Source: Pelomyxa schiedti | Lineage: Eukaryota > Evosea > Pelobiontida > Pelomyxidae | Assembly: GCA_020536535.1 (NCBI GenBank) | Contig: JAHLWZ010000034.1 | Coordinates: 27,203 to 64,568 of the forward strand | Length of the DNA stretch: 37,366 nt | Direction of reading: 5' to 3' | In this document: positions 22,755 through 31,793 of the stretch, one piece after another | Position numbering within the stretch: the stretch's first letter is position 1 | Layout: every line of letters begins with the position of its first letter | Program-made: the position numbers and the translations under genes | Notes under the pieces: generated by a model | Database searches by the model: none | The model's input: the letters and a program-made list of their open reading frames with translations, nothing else | Told to the model about the DNA's origin: nothing

Positions 22755-24062
22755 TTATGGTTCGGCTCCTTGTTCTCGTGCAAGGCTGATGATGTCTCCT
22801 AGTACACCTGCGGCTGTGCAAGGTCCACCGGCGCCATGGCCACTTAGTATTAGGGGTATGTCAGGGTGCACAGCGGTTCTGAACAGGAGATAGGCAGCTC
22901 CACTGGCTGGTGCTGACCCCTTTGGCACTTCAACCAGCCCAACGGTTATTGTGCACTTGCCGATGTTCTCGCCACTGCGGATCTTCTCGATCCGGGCCAT
23001 GTACTTTAATGTGGCGCCATGTGAGACAGCAAGGGCACTCCGTCTGGCGATGTCTTCATCCATGGCCTCCAGCCCAGAAAGAAATTCTTCGGGTCCAACT
23101 TTGGGATCCGCTAGAGCAGGGGGGTACAGTGACTCGAGTTTAACATCCGTTGGCTCCATGTGCCATCCTGCCATTCGGGCAAGAATCAGAACTTTTCTGC
23201 CAACATCAGCACCAGCCAAATCGTCTCTGTTGAAGAGGTTAGAAAAGAAGTTCCTTTCCATGAGATCGATGAACCTGGGGTGTGGTTCAGTGTATCCTGA
23301 TTCTTTGGCTGTCCTAACAGCCTTCGAAAAAGGAACACCTTTTTCAACCTCAGACAGCACATAAGCCAGTGTTCCTGATAGTTGTCCTTCAATAGCTAAA
23401 ATCTAACCTCAGAGTAAAAATCTTGGCTGTATTTTATTATGAGGTTTACCTCGTCAGATGTGTCCATGATGTACCTTAGCATGGCAATCACAGGAATGCC
23501 TCCTCCAACTGTCGACTCATGGCGCACGCGTGGGTTGCTAATAAGACGTGCACACTGTGCCCAGGGGCCAGCAAGGGGTTTTTTATTTGCAAGAACCACG
23601 CGGAATCCCAAATCGAGACCCAACACCAACGCCGCTTGAGTTAAAGGTGAAGCAGTGACATCTACTAGTACTTTCAGTGCCTCTGGCAAAAACCTATCAA
23701 TGTGTGCAGAAAAGTTCCTCACGATTTCCTCAAGTTGGTGTGTCGGACCGCCCTCAGTGTTAAGCTAAGCATAAATTGTAAGGGAAAAAAAAAAGGGCAG
23801 TTAAGAGGGAGCCGCGACACACCCTGTTTGTTCGTGCCTTGCACTCCAAAGCAGCCACGAATTCTGCCCTGGGAGAAATGCCACCAGACAAACCCACAAC
23901 CGACGAGGAATCAACCCAGCCAACAATCTCCACCGTTGCACCAACGGCATTTCGCCATCCGGCCAGCGTCTCAACATCAACCAACTTCTTCACAACCGCA
24001 GTTCCAACCAACCCAGCGCCGATGACCACAACGGCCACTCGTACGTGTTTGTGAGAAGACAT
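22755..24062 (-). CDS. Homoserine dehydrogenase
   Basis: Four exons (24062-23823, 23764-23450, 23402-23275, 23226-22755) encode 384 residues, the usual size for a monofunctional enzyme. It reduces L-aspartate semialdehyde to homoserine with NAD(P)H, the step leading to threonine and methionine. The Rossmann motif VVVIGAGLVGTAVVKKL is near residue 10; ANKKPL, STVGGGIPVI and EGQLSGTLAYVL follow. The catalytic block reads GYTEPHPRDDLAGADVGRK after splicing and keeps the acidic residues and lysine of the active site. There is no aspartokinase or ACT domain, unlike bifunctional plant enzymes. The 48-nt intron 23227-23274 is a multiple of three without stops and would be misread as an 16-residue insertion. 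An in-frame ATG at 24143 would add 27 basic residues (MVPISLRRRKKNNS start), a possible targeting peptide; I prefer 24062 because the motif then sits at the usual distance. Confidence 0.93.
23227..23274 (-). other. In-frame 48-nt intron in homoserine dehydrogenase
   Basis: On the minus strand the segment starts GTTC and ends CTAACCTCTTCAACAG, with a perfect branch-site-like CTAAC 11 nt before the acceptor. It contains no stop and is divisible by three, so gene finders may keep it as coding. Removing it restores the family motif EPHPRDDLAG without a gap. Confidence 0.85.
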
Positions 24063-24252
24063 CGCCTTGCTCGAGCAAAGGAGGATTTTTTGGGCAAAAT
24101 TCGAATTGTTTTTCTTTCTCCTTCGGAGACTGATCGGTACCATAATTTTTTTCGGAGGTCCACTCTGGCTCGGTAAGTATTCTGCTCTGAACAGTTCAGT
24201 GTTCCTGTGATTGTTTCACGCCTGCTAATATCTGAAAACCATTGGAGAACAT

Positions 24253-24291
24253 CTCAGTGGATGATGAGGTTTTTTTTTTTCATCCACTGAG
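24253..24291. repeat. Inverted repeat, 12-bp arms with T-rich loop
   Basis: CTCAGTGGATGA (24253-24264) is repeated in reverse complement as TCATCCACTGAG (24280-24291), with a 15-base loop mostly of T. It lies about 190 bp upstream of the homoserine dehydrogenase start. Confidence 0.75.
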
Positions 24292-24472
24292 TTGCCGTGA
24301 CAACTGTTTTTATGCCATGTAAGGAGCGATCTGAAATCGAGATTACGAACAAAGAGCAAAGAGCGGAACCCACACGGAGGTTGACCTCAAAACTGAATTT
24401 ATAGTGATTTATTTTCACATAGGCCTTTCTATTGTTTGTCTGGCACTATAATAGGGCTGACCTTCATAATCT

Positions 24473-24508
24473 ACATCATGGTAACTTCCTCGGAAGTTAC
24501 CATGATGT
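24473..24508. repeat. Near-perfect 36-bp palindrome, 17-bp arms
   Basis: ACATCATGGTAACTTCC (24473-24489) and GGAAGTTACCATGATGT (24492-24508) are exact reverse complements separated only by TC. It could extrude as a cruciform, bind a dimeric factor, or be the remnant of a mobile element. It lies about midway between the two divergent genes. Confidence 0.85.
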
Positions 24509-24843
24509 GCACTTGGCAGGATTGCACAATTTTCGCCAGCTGGTGTGCGACCACAGCGCTTCTTTTTCTGAGGGCTAATGACGGCGTTCCGCTCTGTTGA
24601 TAATTTCCACCAGCCAAATGGTGTTCAACTTCGATTCTTCTTCCTATGGGGCACACAAGGGAACCTTCCGAAGCCAACCCTTGGATTCTGAACCAGAGGT
24701 GAAGAGATTCGAATTGGTTGATGGGTTAGAACAGTTGCAGCGAAAACAAATTTGCGTCGCAAGTAGATCTCAACAAGGACACCGCAACACCGGTATTAGT
24801 ATCGCATCTCCCGAATTACCGCCCAACACACGTAGTTAACAAG

Positions 24844-27061
24844 ATGTTGTTCGACGAGTATGGCAGGCCCTTCATCATCGTGAAAGAGCAACAAAATGGG
24901 AGAAGAAAACTCAAGGGGACAGAGGCCACAAAGGTCTTTTGTATAGTTTCGTTTGTCATGCTCAACTGTGGGTTTTTTTCCTATTGCAGGACCACATTCT
25001 CGCAGCCAAAGCAGTAGCTGCAACACTTCGCACTTCCCTTGGACCCAAAGGTGCCTTTTTTTCCCCGAGACTCTTCTTCGCTTAACAAATAACTGCAATA
25101 AATAGGCATGGATAAAATTTTTGTTGGTCCTGATGGAGACGTTACAATAACCAATGATGGCGCAACCATCCTAAGTGAGATGCAGGTTCGCACGAGAGAT
25201 ACAGTTTCATTTTCAACCTTCCACCACAGGTGGAGCACCCTATTGCAAAGTTGATGGTTCAGTTATCTAAATCTCAAGACGATGAAACCGGTGACGGTAC
25301 AACTGGGGTAGTTGTTTTTGCGGGAGCTTTACTAGAGCAAGCTGAAGCACTTCTAGATAAGGGCATTCACCCAACAAGGTACTCCTTCCCTTGAACTCAG
25401 TCCAGTGTAGTTTATATTTTTGGCAGGATATCTGCTGGATACGAGCAAGCTTGTAATGTTGCAGTCGAACATCTAAAGACCATAAGAACAACAACAGAGT
25501 GGTCACCCACCTCACTTGAGCCCCTGATCCACGCCTGTTGTACCGCACTTTGCTCAAAAGTGTGAGTGCCCAAGAATTAATTTCCTGCTTCTTACTCCTC
25601 CTACAGTGTTAACCGACTGCAGAGGCAGCTTGCCGAAATTTGTGTGAAAGCAGTTTTAGCTGTTGCTGATCTTACACGGAAAGATGTTTGTAGTTTTGTG
25701 ACTTTCGAGAAATAACTTTTGCAGGTGAACCTGGACTTGATCAAAATTGAAACGAAGGTTGGTGGTACTCTAGAAGACACCCAACTTATAAACGGAATTG
25801 TCATCGACAAGGATTTCAGTCACCCACAGATGCCAAAAGTGATTAGTTTTAGTTTCAGTGCTCAACACTTACACTGCACAGATAGTGAACGATGCCAAAA
25901 TGTGTATTTTGACATGCCCATTTGAACCCCCAAAGCCAAAGACCAAGCATGGAGTTCATGTTTCCACTGTAGCAGCTTACCAAAAATTGTTTGAGGAAGA
26001 ACAGGAGTCAGTGTCCTTTTTTCTTAAACAAAACCCTCACCACTTTAGGTATTTCCGCGATATGGTTGCCAAGGTGAAGGCCTCAGGCTGCAACTTAGCA
26101 ATTTGCCAATGGGGTTTTGATGACGAAGCAAACCACTTGCTACTCCAAAACAACCTTCCAGCTGTCCGGTGGGTTGGTGGTGTTGAACTTGAGGTATTAC
26201 ATCCTTTTACATTTTCCGATATCACTCACCTGTGGCCAAGCTAATTGCTATTGCCACTGGTGGCCACATTGTACCCCGATTCTCTGAATTAACTCCAGAA
26301 AAACTTGGAAGGGCCAGAGTTGTAAGGGAACTGAGCTTTGGAACTACTAAGGATCACATGCTTGTAATTGAGGGCTGTGCCAATTCTAAAGCAGTAACAA
26401 TTTTCATTCGTGGCGGAAATAAAATGGTAGCCTTCCCTTTTTTTTATTGATCCCTATTAATTCCTAAAGATGCTTGACGAAGCTAAAAGAAGTATTCATG
26501 ATGCTTTGTGTGTTGCACGAAACTTCATTCGTGATAACACAGTTGTTTACGGTGGAGGCGCCGCTGAAATGTCTTGTTCCATTGCTGTAGCCGAGGCTGC
26601 TGATAGGGTGCGTGCGTGTTGTTGTTTCTATGCATTTATTTTTTTTTTTTTTGCAAAAATAGATTACAGGAGTTGAGCAATATGCTGTGCGCGCCTTCTC
26701 TGATGCCCTGGATGCCATTCCGGTTGCTCTTGCAGAAAACTCTGGCTTGCCCCCACTGGAGACAGTGGCTTCAGTCAAAGCAAGACAAGTAGCCGAGAGG
26801 TGCTCACGATTGGGCATTGACTGCAATGGTGTTGGCACCAATGGTACTTTCTTAGTTTCTCAGAGAAACCAAACTAATTGTTGGTTAAGACATGTTGCAG
26901 CAGCACGTTACAGAGCCTTTTAGCTCCAAGGCACAGCAGTTCCTTTTAGCCACTCAAGTTGTCAAGATGATTTTGAAAATCGATGGTACTACAACTTTAT
27001 CACCCACTCTTCTCACATGTTATCTCCAGAGGTTGTCAATCTCGGCCATGACGACGAGTAA
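24844..27061 (+). CDS. CCT5: T-complex chaperonin subunit epsilon (CCT5)
   Basis: Fourteen short exons encode about 540 residues of one subunit of the cytosolic CCT/TRiC ring, which folds actin, tubulin and other proteins using ATP. The start [16 protein letters not shown] matches the epsilon-type opening closely. Group II chaperonin motifs follow: [23 protein letters not shown], the ATP-site GDGTTGVVV, the apical-domain stretch [28 protein letters not shown] and VYGGGAAEM. The end is VKMILKIDE followed by a short acidic tail ending GHDDE. The AKxxxx stretch and HxxxR spacing fit epsilon rather than another subunit. All introns are short, GT-AG and phase-consistent; the first exons are 24844-24933, 24990-25050, 25106-25185 and 25230-25378. 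The last intron acceptor is uncertain by a few bases (before GAGGTTGTC, around 27030). Confidence 0.94.
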
Positions 27062-27397
27062 GTTTTGTGTTGGCCAGTGACATTAAGTTGGACTAAAACA
27101 AAATGCTTTACTCCTTTTTTGTGGGAGGAGGGTTACCTACACCCGGCTAAGGGGATAAAGACAGTCCATGGCAAAAAGTCGCTTCGAGAGTTCAATCTCA
27201 TGAATGGAACAAAAAATACCGCAACTCGGTGGTCTAACAAACAAGTTGTGAAAGAGAGACGAATCACACGCGCCAGTGGAGTCACCTTGATGAGAGGGTC
27301 GTTTTTCGCACCCCAACACAACAATAAGCACGAAAAACAGGGAAAAGATTTTTTTTTTTCTTTAGGTCCAGAGCCTGTAAGTCGCCTCCTCTCCCCG
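27062..27397. other. Convergent 3' spacer between CCT5 and the GTPase gene
   Basis: Both flanking genes end here, so only 3' untranslated regions are expected. A long plus-strand open frame crossing 27065-27760 is a shadow of the minus-strand GTPase gene. A poly-T tract lies at about 27350-27361. Nothing else was recognised. Confidence 0.5.
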
Positions 27398-28378
27398 TTA
27401 GAAATAGGCAGTGTCTCCGTCCTGGCGGCCATAGAATGCCCAGTTCTCGTAGAGCCTTCGCGCAGTCCTCAGCGACCCACCCCTGCAATCAACGAAAATG
27501 TGTATCCCACTCAGAACGTGGTGCTCAGAGTAGATGGCAGAATCGCTGTCAAGGTGGCGGATCACTGCGGACTTGCCATTCCCGTAGACAGTGCTGGAGT
27601 AAGTACTAACAGCAGAAAGCAGGTCTTGGAGGTCGCCGCCGCCGACGCCTGCGGCTTTGCTCACCACACACCCCCACAGGCGATCCTTCTCAGCCTGCTT
27701 GTCGATTTGAAGCTGAAGTGCGGCCAACTCCTTGTTCAAGTCGGTTATCTGCCTGTGTAATGTGGAAATATCGAAGTCTCCGATGCTGTGGGGGGCAATG
27801 TCCTGAGGGAAAGCGCTATGCACAAAGGTCTTGAGGGCTACCACGTTCGCGTTGTTACTTATCACGTGGTCTGTTGCCCCGGTTGCATCAGCAATGATCG
27901 GCATGAAGAAGTACCCCAGGGGTGCCGGAATGCTCTTCTTCGCGCACATGCTTGCAAAGCAGATTTGGATCTTGGCCTGTTCCAACCCTGGGTCCCTGTT
28001 GAAGATGCAGTAGTACTGCGGCTTTGTCCCCTGCACAGCTTCCAAGAACGTCTTCAAAAGCATCGCGTCCTCGCCAGCCAGGCGGCCTTTGTCAACATTG
28101 AAGACGAACATGATGACGAACTTTCCACCGGGGTTGAGCTGGTTTTTGATTGCCGTTGCTTTTTCGTGGCCATCGAACGGGTCGTTCACCCCTGGTGTGT
28201 CAATGTATGTGACGTCACCAAGGGTGAGTGCAGTGCACTCTGTGGTAACACCACACAGATCCTTAGAGTTACCAGAGTGAAAAGACACAGACGAGAAGAT
28301 TGCGTTGAGGAGTGTGCTCTTTCCACCTCCAGGGTTTCCCAAGAAAACCACAAAGTGACGGGAGACCACGCTTGACAT
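27398..28378 (-). CDS. AIG1/GIMAP-like GTPase, intronless
   Basis: One open frame encodes 326 residues. The P-loop GNPGGGKST lies at residues 14-22, the switch-I threonine in CGVTTECTALTL (42-53) and the G3 box DTPG at 60-63. A strand (FVIMFVFNVDKGRL) and FNRD, at the place of the G4 box, follow. This order resembles TRAFAC GTPases of the AIG1/GIMAP group, also common in protists. After the G domain there is a coiled coil (STLHRQITDLNKELAALQLQ, about residues 210-245) and an unfamiliar C-terminal region. An upstream in-frame ATG at 28468 would add 30 low-complexity residues. I chose the one at 28378 because it puts the P-loop at the usual distance. The gene has no introns and is convergent with CCT5 and divergent from the DNA ligase. 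Function is not predictable beyond nucleotide binding. Confidence 0.8.
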   Translation of the reverse strand: MSSVVSRHFVVFLGNPGGGKSTLLNAIFSSVSFHSGNSKDLCGVTTECTALTLGDVTYIDTPGVNDPFDGHEKATAIKNQLNPGGKFVIMFVFNVDKGRLAGEDAMLLKTFLEAVQGTKPQYYCIFNRDPGLEQAKIQICFASMCAKKSIPAPLGYFFMPIIADATGATDHVISNNANVVALKTFVHSAFPQDIAPHSIGDFDISTLHRQITDLNKELAALQLQIDKQAEKDRLWGCVVSKAAGVGGGDLQDLLSAVSTYSSTVYGNGKSAVIRHLDSDSAIYSEHHVLSGIHIFVDCRGGSLRTARRLYENWAFYGRQDGDTAYF

Positions 28379-28801
28379 TGGTACTGGGTTGTTTTTGTTT
28401 TTGTTGTTATTGCTTGTGTTTTTTTGTGGTTTTGTTTTAGCAAATATAAAGGCCGAAAGAACCCCCAATTTGCGCTTGCCGGCAAGTTAATGTTCGAGAT
28501 TAAAAATACACCAGATATGTGGATTATTTTTAGTTCTGTGGCCAAGTTGATGGTGGAAGAAAGCAGTTCAGTGTTGTGTCTTGTTCTTCTGTGGTAATAA
28601 CATATGACTGGCCGTGCCACAGACTCCTTCCTTCACAAATCTTGCGGTCTGCTCAATCTAACTCTGCACAGTTGGTGATTGGGACCTTCGCTGCTTCTAA
28701 CTTTGTCAATTTCCCTGCGGGACTCGTGTAATGAAACCTGTGGCGCAGTCTCCCTCTGTTTCTTCGGGGAAAACCAGCCAACTTGGGGGAACCCAAAAAA
28801 A
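28379..28801. promoter_or_regulatory. Divergent spacer between GTPase and DNA ligase
   Basis: The 423 bp between the two starts must carry both promoters. Next to the GTPase start, 28386-28440 is a run of T/G-rich repeats (GTTTTTGTTTTTGTTGTT type), a leader composition also seen at the PQQ-like start. The upstream reading frame of the ligase extends to about 28680 but begins without a convincing ATG. No canonical element was identified. Confidence 0.4.
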
Positions 28802-31733
28802 ATGGACAGCCGGCCATTGTGCAAGTACGGGAGGTCTTGCTTCCGTAAGAACCCAGACCACCTTGCTAAGTTCTCCCATAAGTTTCCACCTCTGCCCGCT
28901 GCCGCCGCCTCGACAGCAGCGCCCACCCCGCCCACGTCGTCATGCACCACTCTTTCCCTCAGCAGCCCCACCAAGCGCAAGGTTGGTTCTCCAACTCGTT
29001 CCAAACTGTCGACTCCGCCTAGGCTGCTTCGTCGCCCGTCGTTGTTGTTCACGCTCTCGCCGTCGTCGCAGTCCCTGGAGGACTCCGCATTTGGCCGCGA
29101 CACCAAGTCCCATAACCGCGAGGGCGACACCGAGGAGGACAACGACGAAGACGAGTACACCTCGGACGACTCGGCGCGCAAAAAGAAGAGCCGCAAGAGG
29201 CCGCCCCCGCCGAGGCCCAGGGTGGTCGTCGACGCATCATCTTCCGCGAAGAGGGGTGGGAAGGGGGCCTCGAGGATTGACAGTGACAGTGACAATGATA
29301 ATGATTCTGATGGAGGAGGAGGGGGAGGTTCTGGTGCTATTTTTGGGTCTGGAGGAGGAGGAGATTCTGGCAAGAGCGCGATCAGTGGAAAGACTGTGTG
29401 TTTTTCTGGTGGACTGGCTGGAATGGTGAGGCGAGTGTGTAAGGAAAAGGCACTGAACCTGGGTGCTTTTGTTAGTGACACTCTGACCAAGAAGGTCGAT
29501 ATCTTGTTCATAGGTTCATTTACTCCCAAAACAAAACCCGTAGTTGTGAGGGATTGTTTTAAGTAATTGGGTTTTGCCCTCTCTGGCTTTGGCGCTTTGT
29601 ATTTCTGAATACTTCTCATCATTTCAGGGGATACACCTGGATCCAAGCTTGATAGGGCAAGGGATCTTGGAATTAAAGTAATGACAGAAGATGACTTCAA
29701 GGCCATTTTAGAGGGATCGTTCACTGAGGGTGGCTGTTCTCCCCAAATAGATCTGTATAGTTTCTCATTTTACAAGGTCCTACCCCAAAGAAGCTCAAAT
29801 CCGTTTCAACAACCACTGAACCAATACCAGTGTGGAAAACTGCCAGCAAAATCCCAGTAAAGAGCACTCCCGCTAAAGAATCTGGAGAATCTTCTGAGGA
29901 TGAACTAGAAGATTTCCACCCGCAAACATCAACCACAACCACTACAGCAACAATTACAGTCGTTCACACTGATTCCACACCGCTGAACCCTCCCAGAATT
30001 CAGACAACTACTATTCCCTCCAGTTCCACATCCAATTCTTCGCAACAGGTTTCTCCCCAAAAAATCTATCCTCTCTCACATTTCCAGAATAATAAACCTC
30101 CCTGTTTCTATGGTGCTTCATGCTACAGAAAAAATCTCTCACATTTTGAAAAGGTTGGACTATTCTACATATTTTGGACTAATCTTCTTCCAGTATTCTC
30201 ACCCACCAATGGCTGGCGGTATCCCAGGAATGAAGAACCCGGAGAATTCAAATGCAAAAGAACCCTCTGTCCCTGTCCCTACTACACATATTTTACCTCG
30301 AAAGCAAGTAATGGAAGAAACGGAGGCACATTCACCTAGTGCAACCGAATCTGATGTAAATATTGAACATGAAAAAGAAACGGCAGGTAACCCCACTCCT
30401 AACTAAACAGCCAAATTTATTAAAGTACGAAGATGAGGCAAAAAGTCGGCCAAAAGCTCTCCATGAACTAACCCCTGGACAAATTGTGGATATTCAGTCC
30501 TCAACATCGTCTACTGTGTACCAGATAAAACGTGTGGGAGACCACTACTACTGTACCTGTCAAGCTTGGAAGAATCAAAATGCACCAGTTGACAGGTAAA
30601 TCATGCAATTAATTTAGAGGAGCTTGATTTATTATTTAGTCGGTCATGCAAACATTTACATGATTACCTTGGTGACGCTTTCGAAAAGTGGCGTATGGGG
30701 CCTGATGCTGGTTCCTACAAGAGACCAGTGGCGAAAGTAAACCGCACGATACCAGAATTGCTGTTGGCTCACAAGTGGGAAGAGAGCCAGGACCCGACGG
30801 GGTGGTGGATGTCCGAAAAATTGGATGGCGTGCGTGCCTTCTGGAATGGCCAGGTGAGACTTAAATGAAACTCCCAACACAGTACAAAACCGAGGCAACA
30901 CTGACGTTGCCCAGTGCTTTCTTTCTCGATTGGGGAATGTCTTTGCTGCTCCAAACTGGTATGTACAGGGCTTACCTAGTGACCTATGTCTGGACGGGGA
31001 GCTATGGTGCGGGCGCGGAAAGTTCCAGGAAGCTGTGAGCATTGTTAAGACCATGAACTCCCCTCAGTGGCCAAGTGTTTCGTATCAAGTGTTTGACGCC
31101 CCAATGGTTGATAACGGGAAAGCTCCATTTGAGGAGCGAATAGAGAGAGCAAAAAAAGCTCTCGCGGCCGGAAACCCTCAGCACGCCACTGTTATTGAAC
31201 ACAAAATGTGCAAGGGAAAAGCCCACTTAATGGCGGAGCTCAAGCGAGTATGGTCCCTCCTCTCTTCAGCTACTATTCCCTGTAACAACTTTATACAGAT
31301 TCAAAGCTTCGGGGGTGAGGGCGTCATGCTGCGCAAGCCGGGATCGCATTATGTCCAGGGCCGGTCTACCACGCTCCTGAAAGTGAAAACATTCCACGAT
31401 GCCGAGGCCAAAGTTCTCGGGTGTGCATATTCCCGTATAACCGTTCTCTCTGCATCAAACCTTACTTGAACCCCCGCCAGATATGAAGACGGAAAAGGGA
31501 AGCACAAAGGGAGAGTTGGGGCCCTCCAAGTGGAATTCCCCAACGGAAAACACTTCAAAATAGGCACTGGGTTGTCTGACCGTGACAGGGAGCACCCCCC
31601 GCCCATTGGTTCATTTGTCACGTTCCGCTATCAGGAGCTCACACCGGATGGAATTCCTCGCTTCCCCGCTTTTGTATCCCAGAGGCATGATATGGACCAA
31701 GCCAGTTTCACCAAGCAGCTTATTCACCCTTAG
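28802..31733 (+). CDS. PBZ-BRCT-PBZ-SWIM ATP-dependent DNA ligase
   Basis: Nine exons (28802-29513, 29628-29729, 29777-30153, 30194-30386, 30433-30595, 30640-30853, 30915-31247, 31299-31420, 31481-31733) encode 822 residues, all phases closing. In order: a PBZ finger (CKYGRSCFRKNPDHLAKFSH, residues 7-26), which in other proteins binds poly(ADP-ribose); an acidic/basic low-complexity stretch; a BRCT domain (GKTVCFSGGLAG, then GGDTPGSKLDRARDLGIKV); a second PBZ (CFYGASCYRKNLSHFEKYSH, split by an intron); a SWIM zinc finger (YYCTCQAW, then SCKHLH); and a compact ligase core with nucleotidyltransferase motif I SEKLDGVRAFW, motif III LCLDGELW, motif IV EGVMLRKPG, motif V LLKVKTF, and an OB domain (GRVGALQVEFPNGKHFKIG). 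The core is of the short type seen in kinetoplastid and viral-type ligases. A role in sealing nicks at poly(ADP-ribosyl)ated damage is inferred from the domain set. Confidence 0.9.
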
Positions 31734-31745
31734 ATTATTCCCGAA

Positions 31746-31758
31746 AATAAAGAATAAA
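31746..31758 (+). terminator. Two overlapping-spaced AATAAA signals of the ligase gene
   Basis: AATAAA occurs at 31746-31751 and again at 31753-31758, 13 and 20 bp after the ligase stop. This is the likely polyadenylation signal. It lies only 36-48 bp from the stop of the convergent gene. Confidence 0.5.
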
Positions 31759-31780
31759 GTATCAACAACAACTTTCTGTT

Positions 31781-31786
31781 TTTATT
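31781..31786 (-). terminator. Poly(A) signal of the zinc-finger/ubiquitin-like gene
   Basis: TTTATT on the plus strand reads AATAAA on the minus strand, 8 bp after the stop of the minus-strand gene at 31794. The 3' untranslated regions of the two convergent genes therefore probably overlap. Confidence 0.4.
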
Positions 31787-31793
31787 TGTTGGT

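Larger units (their letters stand above)
24063..24843. promoter_or_regulatory. Divergent spacer between homoserine dehydrogenase and CCT5
   Basis: This 781-bp spacer must contain promoters for both divergent genes. It holds two separate inverted repeats (24253-24291 and 24473-24508). An open frame from an ATG at 24618 to 24839 (73 codons, MVFNFDSSSYGAHKG start) ends 4 bp before the CCT5 start. It has no recognisable domain and may be 5' leader rather than a gene. No TATA element was identified with confidence. Confidence 0.45.

Noticed and set aside
24618-24839. 73-codon open frame ending 4 bp before CCT5
   Set aside because: No domain, no splice context and directly abutting CCT5; more likely part of the CCT5 leader, so it was not listed as a gene.
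27065-27760. Plus-strand open frame of 231 codons
   Set aside because: It is antisense to the GTPase gene, whose frame has clear P-loop and DTPG motifs; no domain on the plus strand.
28633-29724. Minus-strand open frame of 363 codons opposite the ligase gene
   Set aside because: It is the antisense shadow of GC-rich, low-complexity ligase coding sequence; the plus strand holds PBZ and BRCT motifs.
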